Positions 1 through 9,070 of a DNA stretch of 64,000 nt are shown here, one piece after another; the first letter of the stretch is position 1; the number at the start of each line of letters is the position of its first letter. The DNA comes from Nocardia otitidiscaviarum NBRC 14405 (GTDB lineage Bacteria > Actinomycetota > Actinomycetes > Mycobacteriales > Mycobacteriaceae): NCBI RefSeq assembly GCF_000308635.1, contig NZ_BAGD01000065.1, positions 26,051-90,050 on the forward strand, in the 5' to 3' direction. The translations under genes and the position numbers were made by a program. The notes under the pieces are model-generated. The model did not search any database. It saw nothing but the letters and a program-made list of their open reading frames with translations, and was not told the origin of the DNA.

Positions 1-1260
1 GCGGAAGTCGGGCCGGGTGTAGTCGCCGCGTTCGGCGCGGCGCACGAAGATCCAGTGACAGATCATGATCGACGCCCAGGTGCCGACGATGCCGAGCCCG
101 GCCAGGTTCAGCACGATCTCGAACGCCTTGTGCGGCATCACGAGGTTGAGCACCACCCCGGCGATCCCCACCGCGCTGGTGATGAGGATGCCGCCGTAGG
201 GCACCCCCTGCCGGTTCATGCGCGCGGCGAAACTCGGTGCGGTACCGGCCACGGCCATGGAGCGCAGGGTGCGTCCGGTCGCGTAGAGGCCCGCGTTCAG
301 GCTGGACATGGCGGCGGTGAGCACCACCAGGTTCATGACGTCTCCGGCGTGCGGGATGCCGACCTTGCTCATGACCGTGACGAACGGGCTCTCGCTGGCC
401 GAGTAGGCCGTCCACGGCAGCAGCAGCGTGAACAGGATGACCGATCCGGCGTAGAACAGGATGATCCGCCACATGATGGAGTTCACCGCGCGCGGCACCA
501 CGCCCCGCGGATCATCGGATTCGCCCGCCGCGACGCCGATCATCTCGGTACCGCCGAAGGCGAACACCACGCCCAGGGCGATGGTGAGCATGGGGGCCAG
601 CCCCTGCGGGAAGAGTCCGCCGTTGTCGGTGATGGTGGCGATGCCCGGCACGTTGCCGTCGATCGGGGTGCCGGTGACGATGAGCCCGACCGACACCAGC
701 ATGAATATGACGATGGTGCCGACCTTGATCAGCGCGAACCAGAATTCCATCTCGCCGAACAGGCGCACCGACACCACATTCAGCGCGACCACCACGGCCA
801 GGGCGATGAGCGCCAGCACCCACTGCGGAATCGAGGTGAACATGGACCAGAAGTGGGCGTAGAGCGCCACGGCGGTGATATCGGCGACCAGGGTGGTCGA
901 CCAGTTCAGGAAGTACAGCCAGCCCACGGTGTAGGCCCCGCGTTCGCCCATGAATTCGCGAGCGTAGGAGACGAAGGCTCCGGAGGAGGGCCGGTACATG
1001 ACCAGTTCGCCGAGTGCGCGCACCACCATGAAGGTGAACAGGCCGCACACGATGTAGACGATGGCCAGAGACGGTCCGGCCAGGGCCATCCGGCCGCTGG
1101 CGCCGAGGAACAGGCCGGTGCCGATGGAGCCGCCGATGGCGATCATCTGCATATGCCGCTTGCGCAGCTGTTTCTGATAGCCGACATCGCCGATATCGAG
1201 CGTGGGCGCGGTCGTGGGCGCGGGCGCGGTGGCCGTGCGTGCCGACGGTTCGTCGTGCAT
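1..1260 (-). CDS. Amino-acid permease, APC superfamily, AnsP/GabP-like (3' end outside window)
   Basis: Cytoplasmic-membrane proton-coupled amino-acid importer. The ATG at 1260 begins a hydrophilic N-terminus that leads into KQLRKRHMQMIAIGGSIGTG, the classic first-helix motif of the amino acid transporter (APC) family. Further motifs are GPSLAIVYIVCG, GELVMYRPSSGAFVSYA and FAFGGTEMIGVAAGES, which resemble L-asparagine and GABA permeases. About 420 codons are present; the last transmembrane helices and the stop lie beyond position 1. The gene is divergent from a GntR-family regulator, with a 27-bp palindrome between them, so it is probably that regulator's target. Family assignment is firm; the substrate (Asn, GABA, Pro or another amino acid) cannot be settled from sequence. 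Confidence 0.9.
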   Translation of the reverse strand, partial: MHDEPSARTATAPAPTTAPTLDIGDVGYQKQLRKRHMQMIAIGGSIGTGLFLGASGRMALAGPSLAIVYIVCGLFTFMVVRALGELVMYRPSSGAFVSYAREFMGERGAYTVGWLYFLNWSTTLVADITAVALYAHFWSMFTSIPQWVLALIALAVVVALNVVSVRLFGEMEFWFALIKVGTIVIFMLVSVGLIVTGTPIDGNVPGIATITDNGGLFPQGLAPMLTIALGVVFAFGGTEMIGVAAGESDDPRGVVPRAVNSIMWRIILFYAGSVILFTLLLPWTAYSASESPFVTVMSKVGIPHAGDVMNLVVLTAAMSSLNAGLYATGRTLRSMAVAGTAPSFAARMNRQGVPYGGILITSAVGIAGVVLNLVMPHKAFEIVLNLAGLGIVGTWASIMICHWIFVRRAERGDYTRPDFR

Positions 1261-1319
1261 GGAAACCTTCCTCGGGCGGACCCAGCCTGTGCGGCGACCG
1301 GCGAGCGGAACATGCCAAG

Positions 1320-1346
1320 CTGTCAGGCTGTAAGACAGGCTGACAG
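1320..1346. promoter_or_regulatory. 27-bp near-perfect palindrome, probable GntR operator
   Basis: Arms CTGTCAG (1320-1326) and CTGACAG (1340-1346) enclose a second pair, CTGT (1328-1331) and ACAG (1335-1338), all centred on 1333. The only non-pairing positions are 1327/1339 and the central three bases. It lies between the divergent permease (ATG 1260) and GntR gene (GTG 1447), where a FadR-type dimer would be expected to bind. The regulatory role is inferred. Confidence 0.55.
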
Positions 1347-1446
1347 TAATGGCGGTCACATCGCGCTGTCAATGTCGGCTGTCCAGGTCGGCGACACTCG
1401 CCGTTCACGTTTTGACCCTCCCCGGCCCGGTACCCATACTGATCGC

Positions 1447-2124
1447 GTGACGGTCGAAGAAGGACAGGTGCAGCGCATCGGCGCTACCGAAGCGGTCTTT
1501 CGACGGCTCAAGAGCCTCATCCAGGGTGACGAGTACGCCGTCGGCGACCGGCTGCCCGGAGAACTCGCCCTCGCCAAGGAGTTCGGGGTGAGCCGCCCGG
1601 TGGTGCGCGAGGCACTGCACGCGTGCGCGACCCTGGGCCTGACCGAAACCCATACGGGGCGCGGCACATTCGTCATCTCCAAGAAGGAGAATCCGCGCCT
1701 GACCTTCGCGGGCGTCGACGCCGAGGACCTGATCGAGGCGCGACGGCTGGTGGAGATCCCCACCGCCGGGTACGCCGCGCAGCGCCGCACCGAGGAACAG
1801 CTGCGCCACCTGTTCGACATCCTCGACCATCTGGCGAACGCCACCGACGACCGCGAATGGGTGCGCTACGACGGTGAACTGCATACCGCCATCGCCGCCG
1901 CCAGCGGGAACACCATGCTCACCACCTTCGTGGCCGACACCCGCAGCGCCCTGGACCTGCAATCGGAATTCCTCAACCTCACCCAGGACCGCCGCACCGA
2001 CTCCGATCGCGAACACGAGGCCATCGTCCGCGCCATCGAGGCCCGCTCCGCCGACGCCGCCCGCGCCGCCATGACCGAGCACCTGGAACGGGTGGCCGAC
2101 ACCATCGCCCGCATCGGCGACTGA
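1447..2124 (+). CDS. GntR/FadR-family transcriptional regulator
   Basis: Cytoplasmic DNA-binding regulator of 225 residues. The N-terminal winged helix-turn-helix runs over residues 10-75 (DRLPGELALAKEFGVSRPVV, then TGRGTFV), typical of GntR. The C-terminal half is all-helical FCD type: EARRLVEIP, then DGELHTAIAAASGN with a metal-ligand-like Asp/His pair, then DREHEAIVRAIEARSADAAR. The same frame stays open far upstream, but that part is antisense to the permease, so the GTG at 1447 was chosen. It is divergent from the permease and probably represses it in response to an amino acid or its catabolite. Confidence 0.88.
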   Translation: MTVEEGQVQRIGATEAVFRRLKSLIQGDEYAVGDRLPGELALAKEFGVSRPVVREALHACATLGLTETHTGRGTFVISKKENPRLTFAGVDAEDLIEARRLVEIPTAGYAAQRRTEEQLRHLFDILDHLANATDDREWVRYDGELHTAIAAASGNTMLTTFVADTRSALDLQSEFLNLTQDRRTDSDREHEAIVRAIEARSADAARAAMTEHLERVADTIARIGD

Positions 2125-2309
2125 TCGATAACCGGCGGTCTTCCGCCCGATTACCCACGCGCATCGTGCCGCGGCACACACCCCGCCCCCGGTTTCGGTG
2201 AACGCCCGGCGACCGGCATGCCGGGTAGTCTGGACATTTGGTCACCGCAGAGTTCGCTCATTGGTAACCCAAGTGTGAAACAACGAATGCCGAAACGTTG
2301 GGGAGTGCT

Positions 2310-5300
2310 GTGAGAGGTGGTCAGGGCGTGATGCCGCAGCCGGATACGGATACCGCGGTGGGTGTGAACCCGATGCTGCGGGCCACGCTCGCACCGCCGG
2401 CTCGCACCCTGGTCGACATCCTGGCCGCCACCGCCCTGGCCCACCCCGACGCCCCCGCCGTCGACGACGGCGAGGCGGTGCTCAGCTACGCCGAACTGCT
2501 GGGCGAGGTCGACGCCACCGTGGCGCGACTGGCGGCGGCGGGCGTGCGCGCCGGTGATCGCGTCGGCGTACGCATGCCCTCGGGCACCCGCGACCTCTAC
2601 GTCACCATCCTCGCCGTCCTGTACGCCGGCGCCGCCTACGTCCCGGTCGACGCCGACGATCCGGACGAGCGGGCCCGCCTGGTCTTCGGCGAGGCCCGGG
2701 TCAGCGCGATCGTCACCGCCGCCGGAATCGAAAGCACCGGCACGGCAGCGGATTCGCCTGCGGCCGCACCGCCCACGGCCACCACTCACCCGGCAGCACC
2801 GGCACGGCCCGAAGGTTCGGCCACCACGGGTCCGGCCGCCGTGGCCGCAGGGGCGACAGCGACCGCGTCGGCGAGCACGAGCACGACAAGCACGATGGCC
2901 ACCCACTCGGCGAGTTCGGCCGGGGTGGGCAGCGCCTCGACCCGAGCTGCGGAGGCAACCGGTGTGGGCGACGTCCGCCCGGCGAGCTCGGTCGCGGCAC
3001 CCCTGCCCGAGGACGACGCCTGGATCATCTTCACCTCGGGGTCCACGGGAACGCCGAAGGGTGTCGCGGTGACGCATCGCAACGCGGCCGCGTTCGTGGA
3101 CGCCGAGGCGCGGATGTTCCTGCGGGACGCGCCGATCGGGCCGGGTGATCGGGTGCTGGCCGGACTGTCGGTCGCCTTCGACGCCTCGTGCGAGGAGATG
3201 TGGCTGGCGTGGCGGCACGGTGCGTGCCTGGTGCCCGCACCGCGCGCGCTGGTGCGCACCGGCGCGGATCTGGGGCCGTGGCTGGTGCGCCGCGAGATCA
3301 GCATCGTGTCCACCGTCCCGACGCTGGCGGCCACCTGGCCCGCGGAGGCGCTGGATTCGGTGCGGCTGCTCATCTTCGGCGGCGAGGCGGTGCCGCCGGA
3401 GCTGGCGGAACGGCTGGCCGGGAACGGGTCCGGGGAGCGCGATACGACCCGCGAGGTGTGGAACACCTACGGCCCCACCGAGGCCACCGTGGTGGCCTGC
3501 GGCGCCCTGCTCGACGGTTCCTTCCCGGTGCGCATCGGCCTGCCGCTGGACGGCTGGGATCTGACCGTCGTGGACGGGGCCGGAAATCCGGTGGGCGAGG
3601 GCGAATCCGGGGAGCTCGTCATCGGCGGCGTCGGGCTGGCGCGCTATCTGGATCCGGCCAAGGACGCGGAGAAGTACGCGCCGCTCCCCTCGCTCGGCTG
3701 GGAACGCGCCTACCGCAGTGGCGATCTGGTGCGCAACGACCGCGCGGGCCTGGTCTTCCTGGGGCGCGCGGACGATCAGATCAAACTCGGCGGCCGCCGG
3801 ATCGAACTGGGTGAGATCGACAATGCCCTACAGCACCTGCCCGGGGTGACGGGCGCGGCCGCCGCCATCCGTACCACCAAGGCGGGCAACAAGATCCTGG
3901 TCGGCTACTTGACCGGACCGACCGCCGACTACGATATGGCAGCCGCCAGAGCCCAACTGACCGAGCGGCTTCCGGCCCCGCTGGTCCCCCGCCTGGCCGT
4001 GGTCGCCGATATGCCCACCCGCACCTCCGGCAAGGTGGACCGGGACGCACTGCCCTGGCCGCTGCCCAAGGCCACCGCCGATCCGGCCGATTCGGGGCTG
4101 TCCGCGACCGAGCGATGGGTGGCCGGTCTCTGGGACTCCATTCTCGGAGCCGAGGTCAGCGACCACACCTCCGACTTCTTCGATCTGGGCGGCGGCTCAC
4201 TGGCCGCCGCACAACTGGTGGCCGCCCTGCGCGAACGCCACCCGCGCGTCACCGTCGCCGACCTCTACGACCATCCCCGCCTGGGCGCGCTGGCCGCCTT
4301 CCTCGACGACAGCGCCCCCGCCGACGCGGTGCGGGAGCGGGTCGTGCACCCGGTGCCGCTGCCCGCCCAGCTGTTCCAGGTGCTGGCCACCGTTCCGCTC
4401 ACCACGCTCACCGGCCTGCAGTGGCTCACCTGGCTGGGCATCGTCGGCAATATCGCCGCCTGGTCCGGCTCGCTGCCGTGGCTGCCGCACCTGTCGTGGT
4501 GGTGGGCCCTGGTCGCCTTCCTGCTGTTCATCTCCCCGCCCGGCCGCATGCTGCTGTGCGTGGCCGGTTCCCGGCTGCTGCTGCGCGGCGTGGCGCCGGG
4601 CAGTTATCCGCGCGGTGGCGGCGTCCATCTGCGGCTGTGGACCGCGGTGCGGCTGTCCGAGGCCAGCGGTGCGGAGAACCTGTCCGGCGCACCGTGGATG
4701 GTGCCGTTCGCGCGCGCCCTCGGTGCGAAGATCGGCAAGGGCGTCGACCTGCACACCCTGCCGCCGGTGACCGGCATGCTGGAACTCGGCGACGGATGCA
4801 GCGTCGAACCCGAGGTGGATCTGTCCGGCTACTGGATCGACGGCGATGTGGTGCATATCGGCCCGATCGTCATCGGGCCGGGTGCGGTGGTGGGCGCGCG
4901 CTCGATCCTGTTGCCGGGAAGCAGGATCGGCAAGCGGGCCGAGATCGCGCCGGGTTCGGCGGTGTCGGGCAAGGTGAAGGCCGAACAGGAGTGGGCGGGC
5001 TCCCCCGCGGTGAAGGTCGGCAAGGCGCGGCACCGCTGGCCCGACCACGCCCCCGCCCGCGCCGCGCACTGGGTGGCGATCTTCGGCATCACCTCCATGG
5101 TGCTGGCGGCGGTGCCGATCCTCGGGCTGGCCACGGGCGGCGCGTTCATCGCCTGGTGCATTCGCGACACCCCCACCCTGACCGCCGGGCTCGGCCGCGC
5201 TGTCGCCGTGCTGCCGGTCGCCACCCTGCTGAGTCTGGGCGTGTACGCGGCGGTGACCATCCTCGCGGTCCGCCTGTTCGGCATCGGGCTGCGGGAGGGC

Positions 5301-6464
5301 TACCACCCGGTGCGCAGCCGGATCGGCTGGCAGGCGTGGGCCACCGAACGCCTGCTGGACTCCGCCCGCACCTTCCTGTTCCCGCTCTACGCCAGCCTGC
5401 TGACCCCGATCTGGCTGCGCCTGCTCGGCGCCAAGGTCGGCAAACGGGTGGAGGCGTCCACGGTGCTGCTGCTGCCCAAGTTCACCACCGTCGCCGACGG
5501 CGCGTTCCTGGCCGACGACACCATGATCGCCAGTTACGAACTCGGCGGCGGCTGGCTGCGCATCGGCGAGGCCAAGGTCGGCAAGCGCGCCTTCCTCGGC
5601 AATTCCGGGATGACCGCGCCCGGCCGGCGGGTGCCCAAGAACGGCCTGGTCGCGGTGCTCTCGGCCGCACCCTCCAAGGCCAAGGCGGGGTCGTCGTGGC
5701 TGGGCAGTCCGCCGGTGCGGTTGCGCCGGGCCGCCGAGAACGCCGATACCGCACGCACTTTCGATCCCCCGCCGCGCCTGCGCCTGGCCCGCGCGGTGGT
5801 GGAGTCCTGCCGCCTGATCCCGGTGCTGGTGACCTTCGCCATCGGTCTCGGCGTGCTGTTCACCCTGGCGTGGCTCGCCCGCACCCTGGGCCATCTGCCC
5901 GCCGCGCTGCTGAGCGGACTGGTGCTGATGGCGGCGGGCGCGGTCGCCGGAGTCGCCTCCGTGGTGGCGAAATGGCTGCTGGTGGGGCGGATTCGGGCCG
6001 AGGAGCATCCGCTGTGGAGTTCGTTCGTGTGGCGCAACGAGGTCGCCGACACCTTCGTCGAACATGTCGCCGCGCCCTGGTTCGCCCGCGCGGCGACCGG
6101 TACGCCCGTACTCAATCTCTGGTTGCGCGGACTCGGCGCGACCATCGGGCGCGGGGTATGGTGCGAGTCCTATTGGCTCCCGGAGGCGGATCTGGTGACA
6201 CTCGGTGACGGCGCGACGGTGGAACGGGGCTGCGTGGTGCAGACCCACCTGTTCCACGACCGCATCATGGCCATGGACACCGTGACCCTGCACGCCGGAG
6301 CGACTCTCGGCCCGCACTGCGTGGCCCTGCCCGCCGCCGTCATCGGCGCGGGCGCGACCATCGGCCCGGCCTCGCTGGTCATGCGCGGCGACAGCGTGCC
6401 GCCGTCCACCCGGTGGTGGGGCAATCCGATCGCGCCGTGGCCGGGTGCGGAAGCGGCGCGATGA
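2310..6464 (+). CDS. Pls/PosA-family NRPS-like protein (A-PCP plus three left-handed beta-helix domains)
   Basis: Large membrane-associated enzyme of about 1384 residues. An adenylation domain carries core motifs TSGSTGTPKG (about residue 242), NTYGPTEAT (about 385), YRSGDL (about 468), LGRADDQIKLGGRRIELGEI (about 484) and SGKVDRDALP (about 572). A carrier domain with FFDLGGGSL follows near residue 626; its Ser would take phosphopantetheine. The rest alternates hydrophobic segments with three hexapeptide-repeat (LbH, acetyltransferase-like) blocks near 800-890, 1035-1110 and 1270-1370. This matches the A-T-membrane-tandem layout of epsilon-poly-L-lysine synthetase; no condensation or thioesterase domain is seen. 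An Ala/Thr/Ser-rich insert of about 85 residues lies just before the P-loop motif. The start could be GTG 2310, GTG 2328 or ATG 2331; the last two sit better behind AGGTGG at 2315-2320. The stop overlaps the aminopeptidase start. The product is unknown. Confidence 0.85.
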   Translation: MRGGQGVMPQPDTDTAVGVNPMLRATLAPPARTLVDILAATALAHPDAPAVDDGEAVLSYAELLGEVDATVARLAAAGVRAGDRVGVRMPSGTRDLYVTILAVLYAGAAYVPVDADDPDERARLVFGEARVSAIVTAAGIESTGTAADSPAAAPPTATTHPAAPARPEGSATTGPAAVAAGATATASASTSTTSTMATHSASSAGVGSASTRAAEATGVGDVRPASSVAAPLPEDDAWIIFTSGSTGTPKGVAVTHRNAAAFVDAEARMFLRDAPIGPGDRVLAGLSVAFDASCEEMWLAWRHGACLVPAPRALVRTGADLGPWLVRREISIVSTVPTLAATWPAEALDSVRLLIFGGEAVPPELAERLAGNGSGERDTTREVWNTYGPTEATVVACGALLDGSFPVRIGLPLDGWDLTVVDGAGNPVGEGESGELVIGGVGLARYLDPAKDAEKYAPLPSLGWERAYRSGDLVRNDRAGLVFLGRADDQIKLGGRRIELGEIDNALQHLPGVTGAAAAIRTTKAGNKILVGYLTGPTADYDMAAARAQLTERLPAPLVPRLAVVADMPTRTSGKVDRDALPWPLPKATADPADSGLSATERWVAGLWDSILGAEVSDHTSDFFDLGGGSLAAAQLVAALRERHPRVTVADLYDHPRLGALAAFLDDSAPADAVRERVVHPVPLPAQLFQVLATVPLTTLTGLQWLTWLGIVGNIAAWSGSLPWLPHLSWWWALVAFLLFISPPGRMLLCVAGSRLLLRGVAPGSYPRGGGVHLRLWTAVRLSEASGAENLSGAPWMVPFARALGAKIGKGVDLHTLPPVTGMLELGDGCSVEPEVDLSGYWIDGDVVHIGPIVIGPGAVVGARSILLPGSRIGKRAEIAPGSAVSGKVKAEQEWAGSPAVKVGKARHRWPDHAPARAAHWVAIFGITSMVLAAVPILGLATGGAFIAWCIRDTPTLTAGLGRAVAVLPVATLLSLGVYAAVTILAVRLFGIGLREGYHPVRSRIGWQAWATERLLDSARTFLFPLYASLLTPIWLRLLGAKVGKRVEASTVLLLPKFTTVADGAFLADDTMIASYELGGGWLRIGEAKVGKRAFLGNSGMTAPGRRVPKNGLVAVLSAAPSKAKAGSSWLGSPPVRLRRAAENADTARTFDPPPRLRLARAVVESCRLIPVLVTFAIGLGVLFTLAWLARTLGHLPAALLSGLVLMAAGAVAGVASVVAKWLLVGRIRAEEHPLWSSFVWRNEVADTFVEHVAAPWFARAATGTPVLNLWLRGLGATIGRGVWCESYWLPEADLVTLGDGATVERGCVVQTHLFHDRIMAMDTVTLHAGATLGPHCVALPAAVIGAGATIGPASLVMRGDSVPPSTRWWGNPIAPWPGAEAAR

Positions 6465-7798
6465 TCCGCGACAAGTTCTACGAGGATCCGATCGACGACT
6501 ACCTGCCGCAGAACGGCAATCGTGGTTACCGGGTGTCGCGCTACGAACTGGAACTGGTCTACAAGGTCGCCAGCAACCGGCTGGCGGGGCGCGCGGCCAT
6601 CACCGCCGTCACCACCGGGGTGCGGGATCGGTTCGCGCTGGACCTGTCCCAGGCGCTGAGTGTGTCCAAGGTGTTCGTCAACGGCTCGAAGGCGGCGAAG
6701 TACAGTCACCAGCGCGGCAAGCTGACGATCACACCACAGCAGAAGATTCCCTCCGGCGGTGCGCTGCACCTGGTGGTCCAGTACGCGGGGGTGCCGAAAC
6801 CGGTGCGCGGTCCGTGGGGAGAGGTCGGCTGGGAGGAACTGTCGGAGGGTTCGCTGGTCGCCAGCCAACCCAATGGCGCGGCGTCTTGGTTTCCGTGTGA
6901 CGATCACCCGAGTTCCAAAGCCAGCTACCAGATTTCGATCACGACGGATTCGCCGTACTACGCCCTGGCCAACGGCACCCTGGTGCGCAAGCTGACCAAG
7001 GCCAGCCAGACCACCTGGGTGTACGAACAACCCGAACCCATGTCCAGCTATCTGGCCACCATTCAGATCGGGCACTACCGCAAACAGCGCATCGACGCCC
7101 CGCACGGATCCGTGCCCATGCAGGCGGTGCTGCCATCGCGCCTGCGCGCGGATTTCGACCACGATTTCGCGCGTCAGCCCCGCATGATGGAGGTGTTCAC
7201 CGAGAAGTTCGGGCCGTACCCGTTCGCGGGCTACACCGTCGTCGTCACCGATGACGAACTGGAGATTCCCATCGAGGCCCAGGGCATCTCGGTATTCGGG
7301 GCCAACCATTGCGATGGGCGGCGTGGCTCCGAGCGCCTCGTCGCCCACGAACTGGCCCACCAATGGTTCGGCAACAGCCTCACCATTCGCCGGTGGCGCG
7401 ATATCTGGCTGCACGAGGGATTCGCCTGTTACGCCGAATGGATCTGGTCCGAGGCCGCCGACGGCCCCACGGCCGATCAGCTCGCCCGCGCCGCCCGCCA
7501 CAATCTGGCCCGCGAACCGCAAGACATTCGCGTCGGCGATCCCGGTCCCACCCGCATGTTCGACGATCGCGTCTACAAACGCGGTGCGCTCACCCTGCAC
7601 GCCCTGCGCCTCGAACTGGGTGAGCGCGCCTTCTTCGACCTGTTGCGCGAGTGGACCTCCCGCTACCGGCACGCCTCGGTCACCACCGACGAATTCACCG
7701 ATCTGGCAGGGCATTACAGCACGCTGCCGCTGCGCCCGCTCTGGGAGAGCTGGCTCCACGACGAGCCGCTCCCCCAACTGCCGCCGCACGGAGGTTGA
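6461..7798 (+). CDS. M1-family zinc metallopeptidase (aminopeptidase)
   Basis: Predicted zinc aminopeptidase of 445 residues. The catalytic signature HELAHQWFGNSL followed by WLHEGFACYAEW gives HExxH with the third ligand Glu 18 residues later. The N-terminal part is the beta-rich substrate-anchoring domain; SEGSLVASQPNGAASWFPCD is the usual region before the active site. It is shorter than PepN (about 870 residues) and lacks the large C-terminal helical domain, like the short actinobacterial M1 proteins. No signal peptide is evident. ATG 6461 overlaps the upstream TGA (ATGA), so translation is coupled to the Pls/PosA-like gene. It may process or degrade that enzyme's product; this is an inference from gene order. 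Confidence 0.92.
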   Translation: MIRDKFYEDPIDDYLPQNGNRGYRVSRYELELVYKVASNRLAGRAAITAVTTGVRDRFALDLSQALSVSKVFVNGSKAAKYSHQRGKLTITPQQKIPSGGALHLVVQYAGVPKPVRGPWGEVGWEELSEGSLVASQPNGAASWFPCDDHPSSKASYQISITTDSPYYALANGTLVRKLTKASQTTWVYEQPEPMSSYLATIQIGHYRKQRIDAPHGSVPMQAVLPSRLRADFDHDFARQPRMMEVFTEKFGPYPFAGYTVVVTDDELEIPIEAQGISVFGANHCDGRRGSERLVAHELAHQWFGNSLTIRRWRDIWLHEGFACYAEWIWSEAADGPTADQLARAARHNLAREPQDIRVGDPGPTRMFDDRVYKRGALTLHALRLELGERAFFDLLREWTSRYRHASVTTDEFTDLAGHYSTLPLRPLWESWLHDEPLPQLPPHGG

Positions 7799-7808
7799 AC
7801 GGTACCGC

Positions 7809-8252
7809 TCAGTTCCAGTCGTCGATCTTGACGTCGTGCGGATCCGGTGCGCCCTTGCCGGTTTCGACCAGCGACTTCAAACTGAGCAGGAAGACCGCCC
7901 ACTTGGTGCTGCAGTGGTGCATGAACTCCACCGACTCCTTCCAGCCCTCGTGGGCGAACAGCACGATGGTATAGTCCCCGGCCGGTTTCAGATTCCAGCG
8001 CACATGGGTGCCGACCCATTCCTCCGGCCCCTCGACGACCTCCCACAGCACGTGGCGGTCCGGGTCCAGATCGCGCACCCGCATATCGAAACCGCCGGCC
8101 CCGAACCGGAATTGGAGCAGGCCGCCGATCTCGTCACCGTCTCCGGTGGTGTCGGTGGTCCACCATCCGGCCAAGCCCTCGGTGGTGGTGAGGGCGGTGT
8201 ACACCTCGGCTTCCGGTGCGCGGATGCCGACCCGATGCAGGATGTCTACCAT
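7809..8252 (-). CDS. SRPBCC (AHSA1/START-like) domain protein
   Basis: A 147-residue protein of the Bet v1-like fold. Features include HRVGIRAPEAEVYTALTTTE, GLAGWWTTDT and VLWEVVEGPEEWVGTHVRW, typical of AHSA1-type proteins that accompany ArsR regulators. The ATG at 8252 overlaps the 3' end of the upstream arsR-like gene by 7 bp, so this is the last gene of a three-gene operon (SRPBCC, ArsR, SRPBCC). The ligand is unknown; these domains bind hydrophobic molecules, and the ArsR pairing suggests a ligand-sensing or detoxification role. Confidence 0.85.
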   Translation of the reverse strand: MVDILHRVGIRAPEAEVYTALTTTEGLAGWWTTDTTGDGDEIGGLLQFRFGAGGFDMRVRDLDPDRHVLWEVVEGPEEWVGTHVRWNLKPAGDYTIVLFAHEGWKESVEFMHHCSTKWAVFLLSLKSLVETGKGAPDPHDVKIDDWN

Positions 8253-8608
8253 TTCTTCGCGTCCTTCGTCTGCTGGATTGCTTCGGCGTGCTGGATTGTT
8301 TCGGCGATACGTTTGATGCGCCGGAGCCGGGCATCCCAGGCCGCTCCGACCGAGGACAGCTGCGCCACCGCGCGGGCCAGCCGTTCCTCGTCCACCCGGT
8401 ATCGACGCTCCCGCCCGGCGGCGCTGGCGTGCACCAAGCCGACGCGGTCGAGAACGCCGAGATGTTTGGCGACGGCCTGCCGGGTCACCGGCAGTTCCTC
8501 GCTGAGTCCGGTGGCCGTGCCCTCGCCCGCGGCCAGCAGCAGATCGAGCATGCGCCGCCGGGTGGGATCGCCGATGGCCGACCACAGTTCGTCGTCGATG
8601 ACGGTCAC
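8246..8608 (-). CDS. ArsR-family transcriptional regulator
   Basis: A 120-residue winged-helix regulator. ELWSAIGDPTRRRMLDLLLA and ELPVTRQAVAKHLGVLDRVG are the ArsR recognition core, followed by the wing segment AGRERRYRVDEERLARA. No clustered cysteines are seen, so it is unlikely to be a metal sensor; it fits the ArsR group that partners SRPBCC proteins. The GTG at 8608 overlaps the upstream stop (GTGA), and the 3' end overlaps the downstream SRPBCC gene. It probably autoregulates through two matching palindromes at 9072-9086 and 9117-9131. Confidence 0.9.
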   Translation of the reverse strand: MTVIDDELWSAIGDPTRRRMLDLLLAAGEGTATGLSEELPVTRQAVAKHLGVLDRVGLVHASAAGRERRYRVDEERLARAVAQLSSVGAAWDARLRRIKRIAETIQHAEAIQQTKDAKKW

Positions 8609-9069
8609 GGCGCGGACACCAAGCCGGTGACGTACTCCCCGAGTCGGGGGAGGTAGTAGTCCCAACCGGTGACGTGTTCGCCGTACTCCTGCGCCAATTT
8701 CGCTTCCGCCCAGCCCATTTCCCGGAATCCGGTCTCGGTGAGCCGGATCAGGGTGCCGGAGCCCGACGGCACGAGTTCGAAGGTGACCAGCAGCGAATCC
8801 GCGATCTCGTCGGCGGTGCCGTCCGGATAGGACCAGCGGAAGGCGAACAGGCGCGGCGGGTCGGCCCGAACGACCGTCATGGCCTCGACATGTTCCCGAT
8901 TCCCCCAGGCGAGTTCGCCGACCGCGCCCGGGGTCGCCTCGAATTCCGCCTCGTCGCTCCACCACTGGGCCATATGCCGCGGATCGCTGACCACCTCGTA
9001 CACCACCTCGAGTGTGGCGTCGACGTGTATCTCACGTTCGATGCTGCCGTATTCCACAACCACCTCCAT
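8605..9069 (-). CDS. SRPBCC (AHSA1-like) domain protein
   Basis: First gene of the ArsR operon, 154 residues. It begins MEVVVEYGSIEREIHVDA, followed by YEVVSDPRHMAQWWSDEAEF and a C-terminal GWDYYLPRLGEYV, the AHSA1 helix. ATG 9069 was preferred over TTG 9075. The downstream TGA overlaps the ArsR GTG. The nearest operator, TGCAAC-N5-GTTGCA, starts 2 bp upstream of the ATG, so repressor binding should block initiation. Ligand unknown. Confidence 0.85.
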   Translation of the reverse strand: MEVVVEYGSIEREIHVDATLEVVYEVVSDPRHMAQWWSDEAEFEATPGAVGELAWGNREHVEAMTVVRADPPRLFAFRWSYPDGTADEIADSLLVTFELVPSGSGTLIRLTETGFREMGWAEAKLAQEYGEHVTGWDYYLPRLGEYVTGLVSAP

Positions 9070-9070
9070 G

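Noticed and set aside
55..1446. Upstream extension of the GntR frame
   Set aside because: It runs antisense through the permease gene, which has strong APC-family motifs; GTG 1447 fits the GntR N-terminus.
2238..2269. TTGGTCACC / TTGGTAACC direct repeat before the Pls/PosA gene as an operator
   Set aside because: The two 9-mers differ at one base with 23-bp spacing, but there is no adjacent regulator and no symmetry; too weak to list as a feature.
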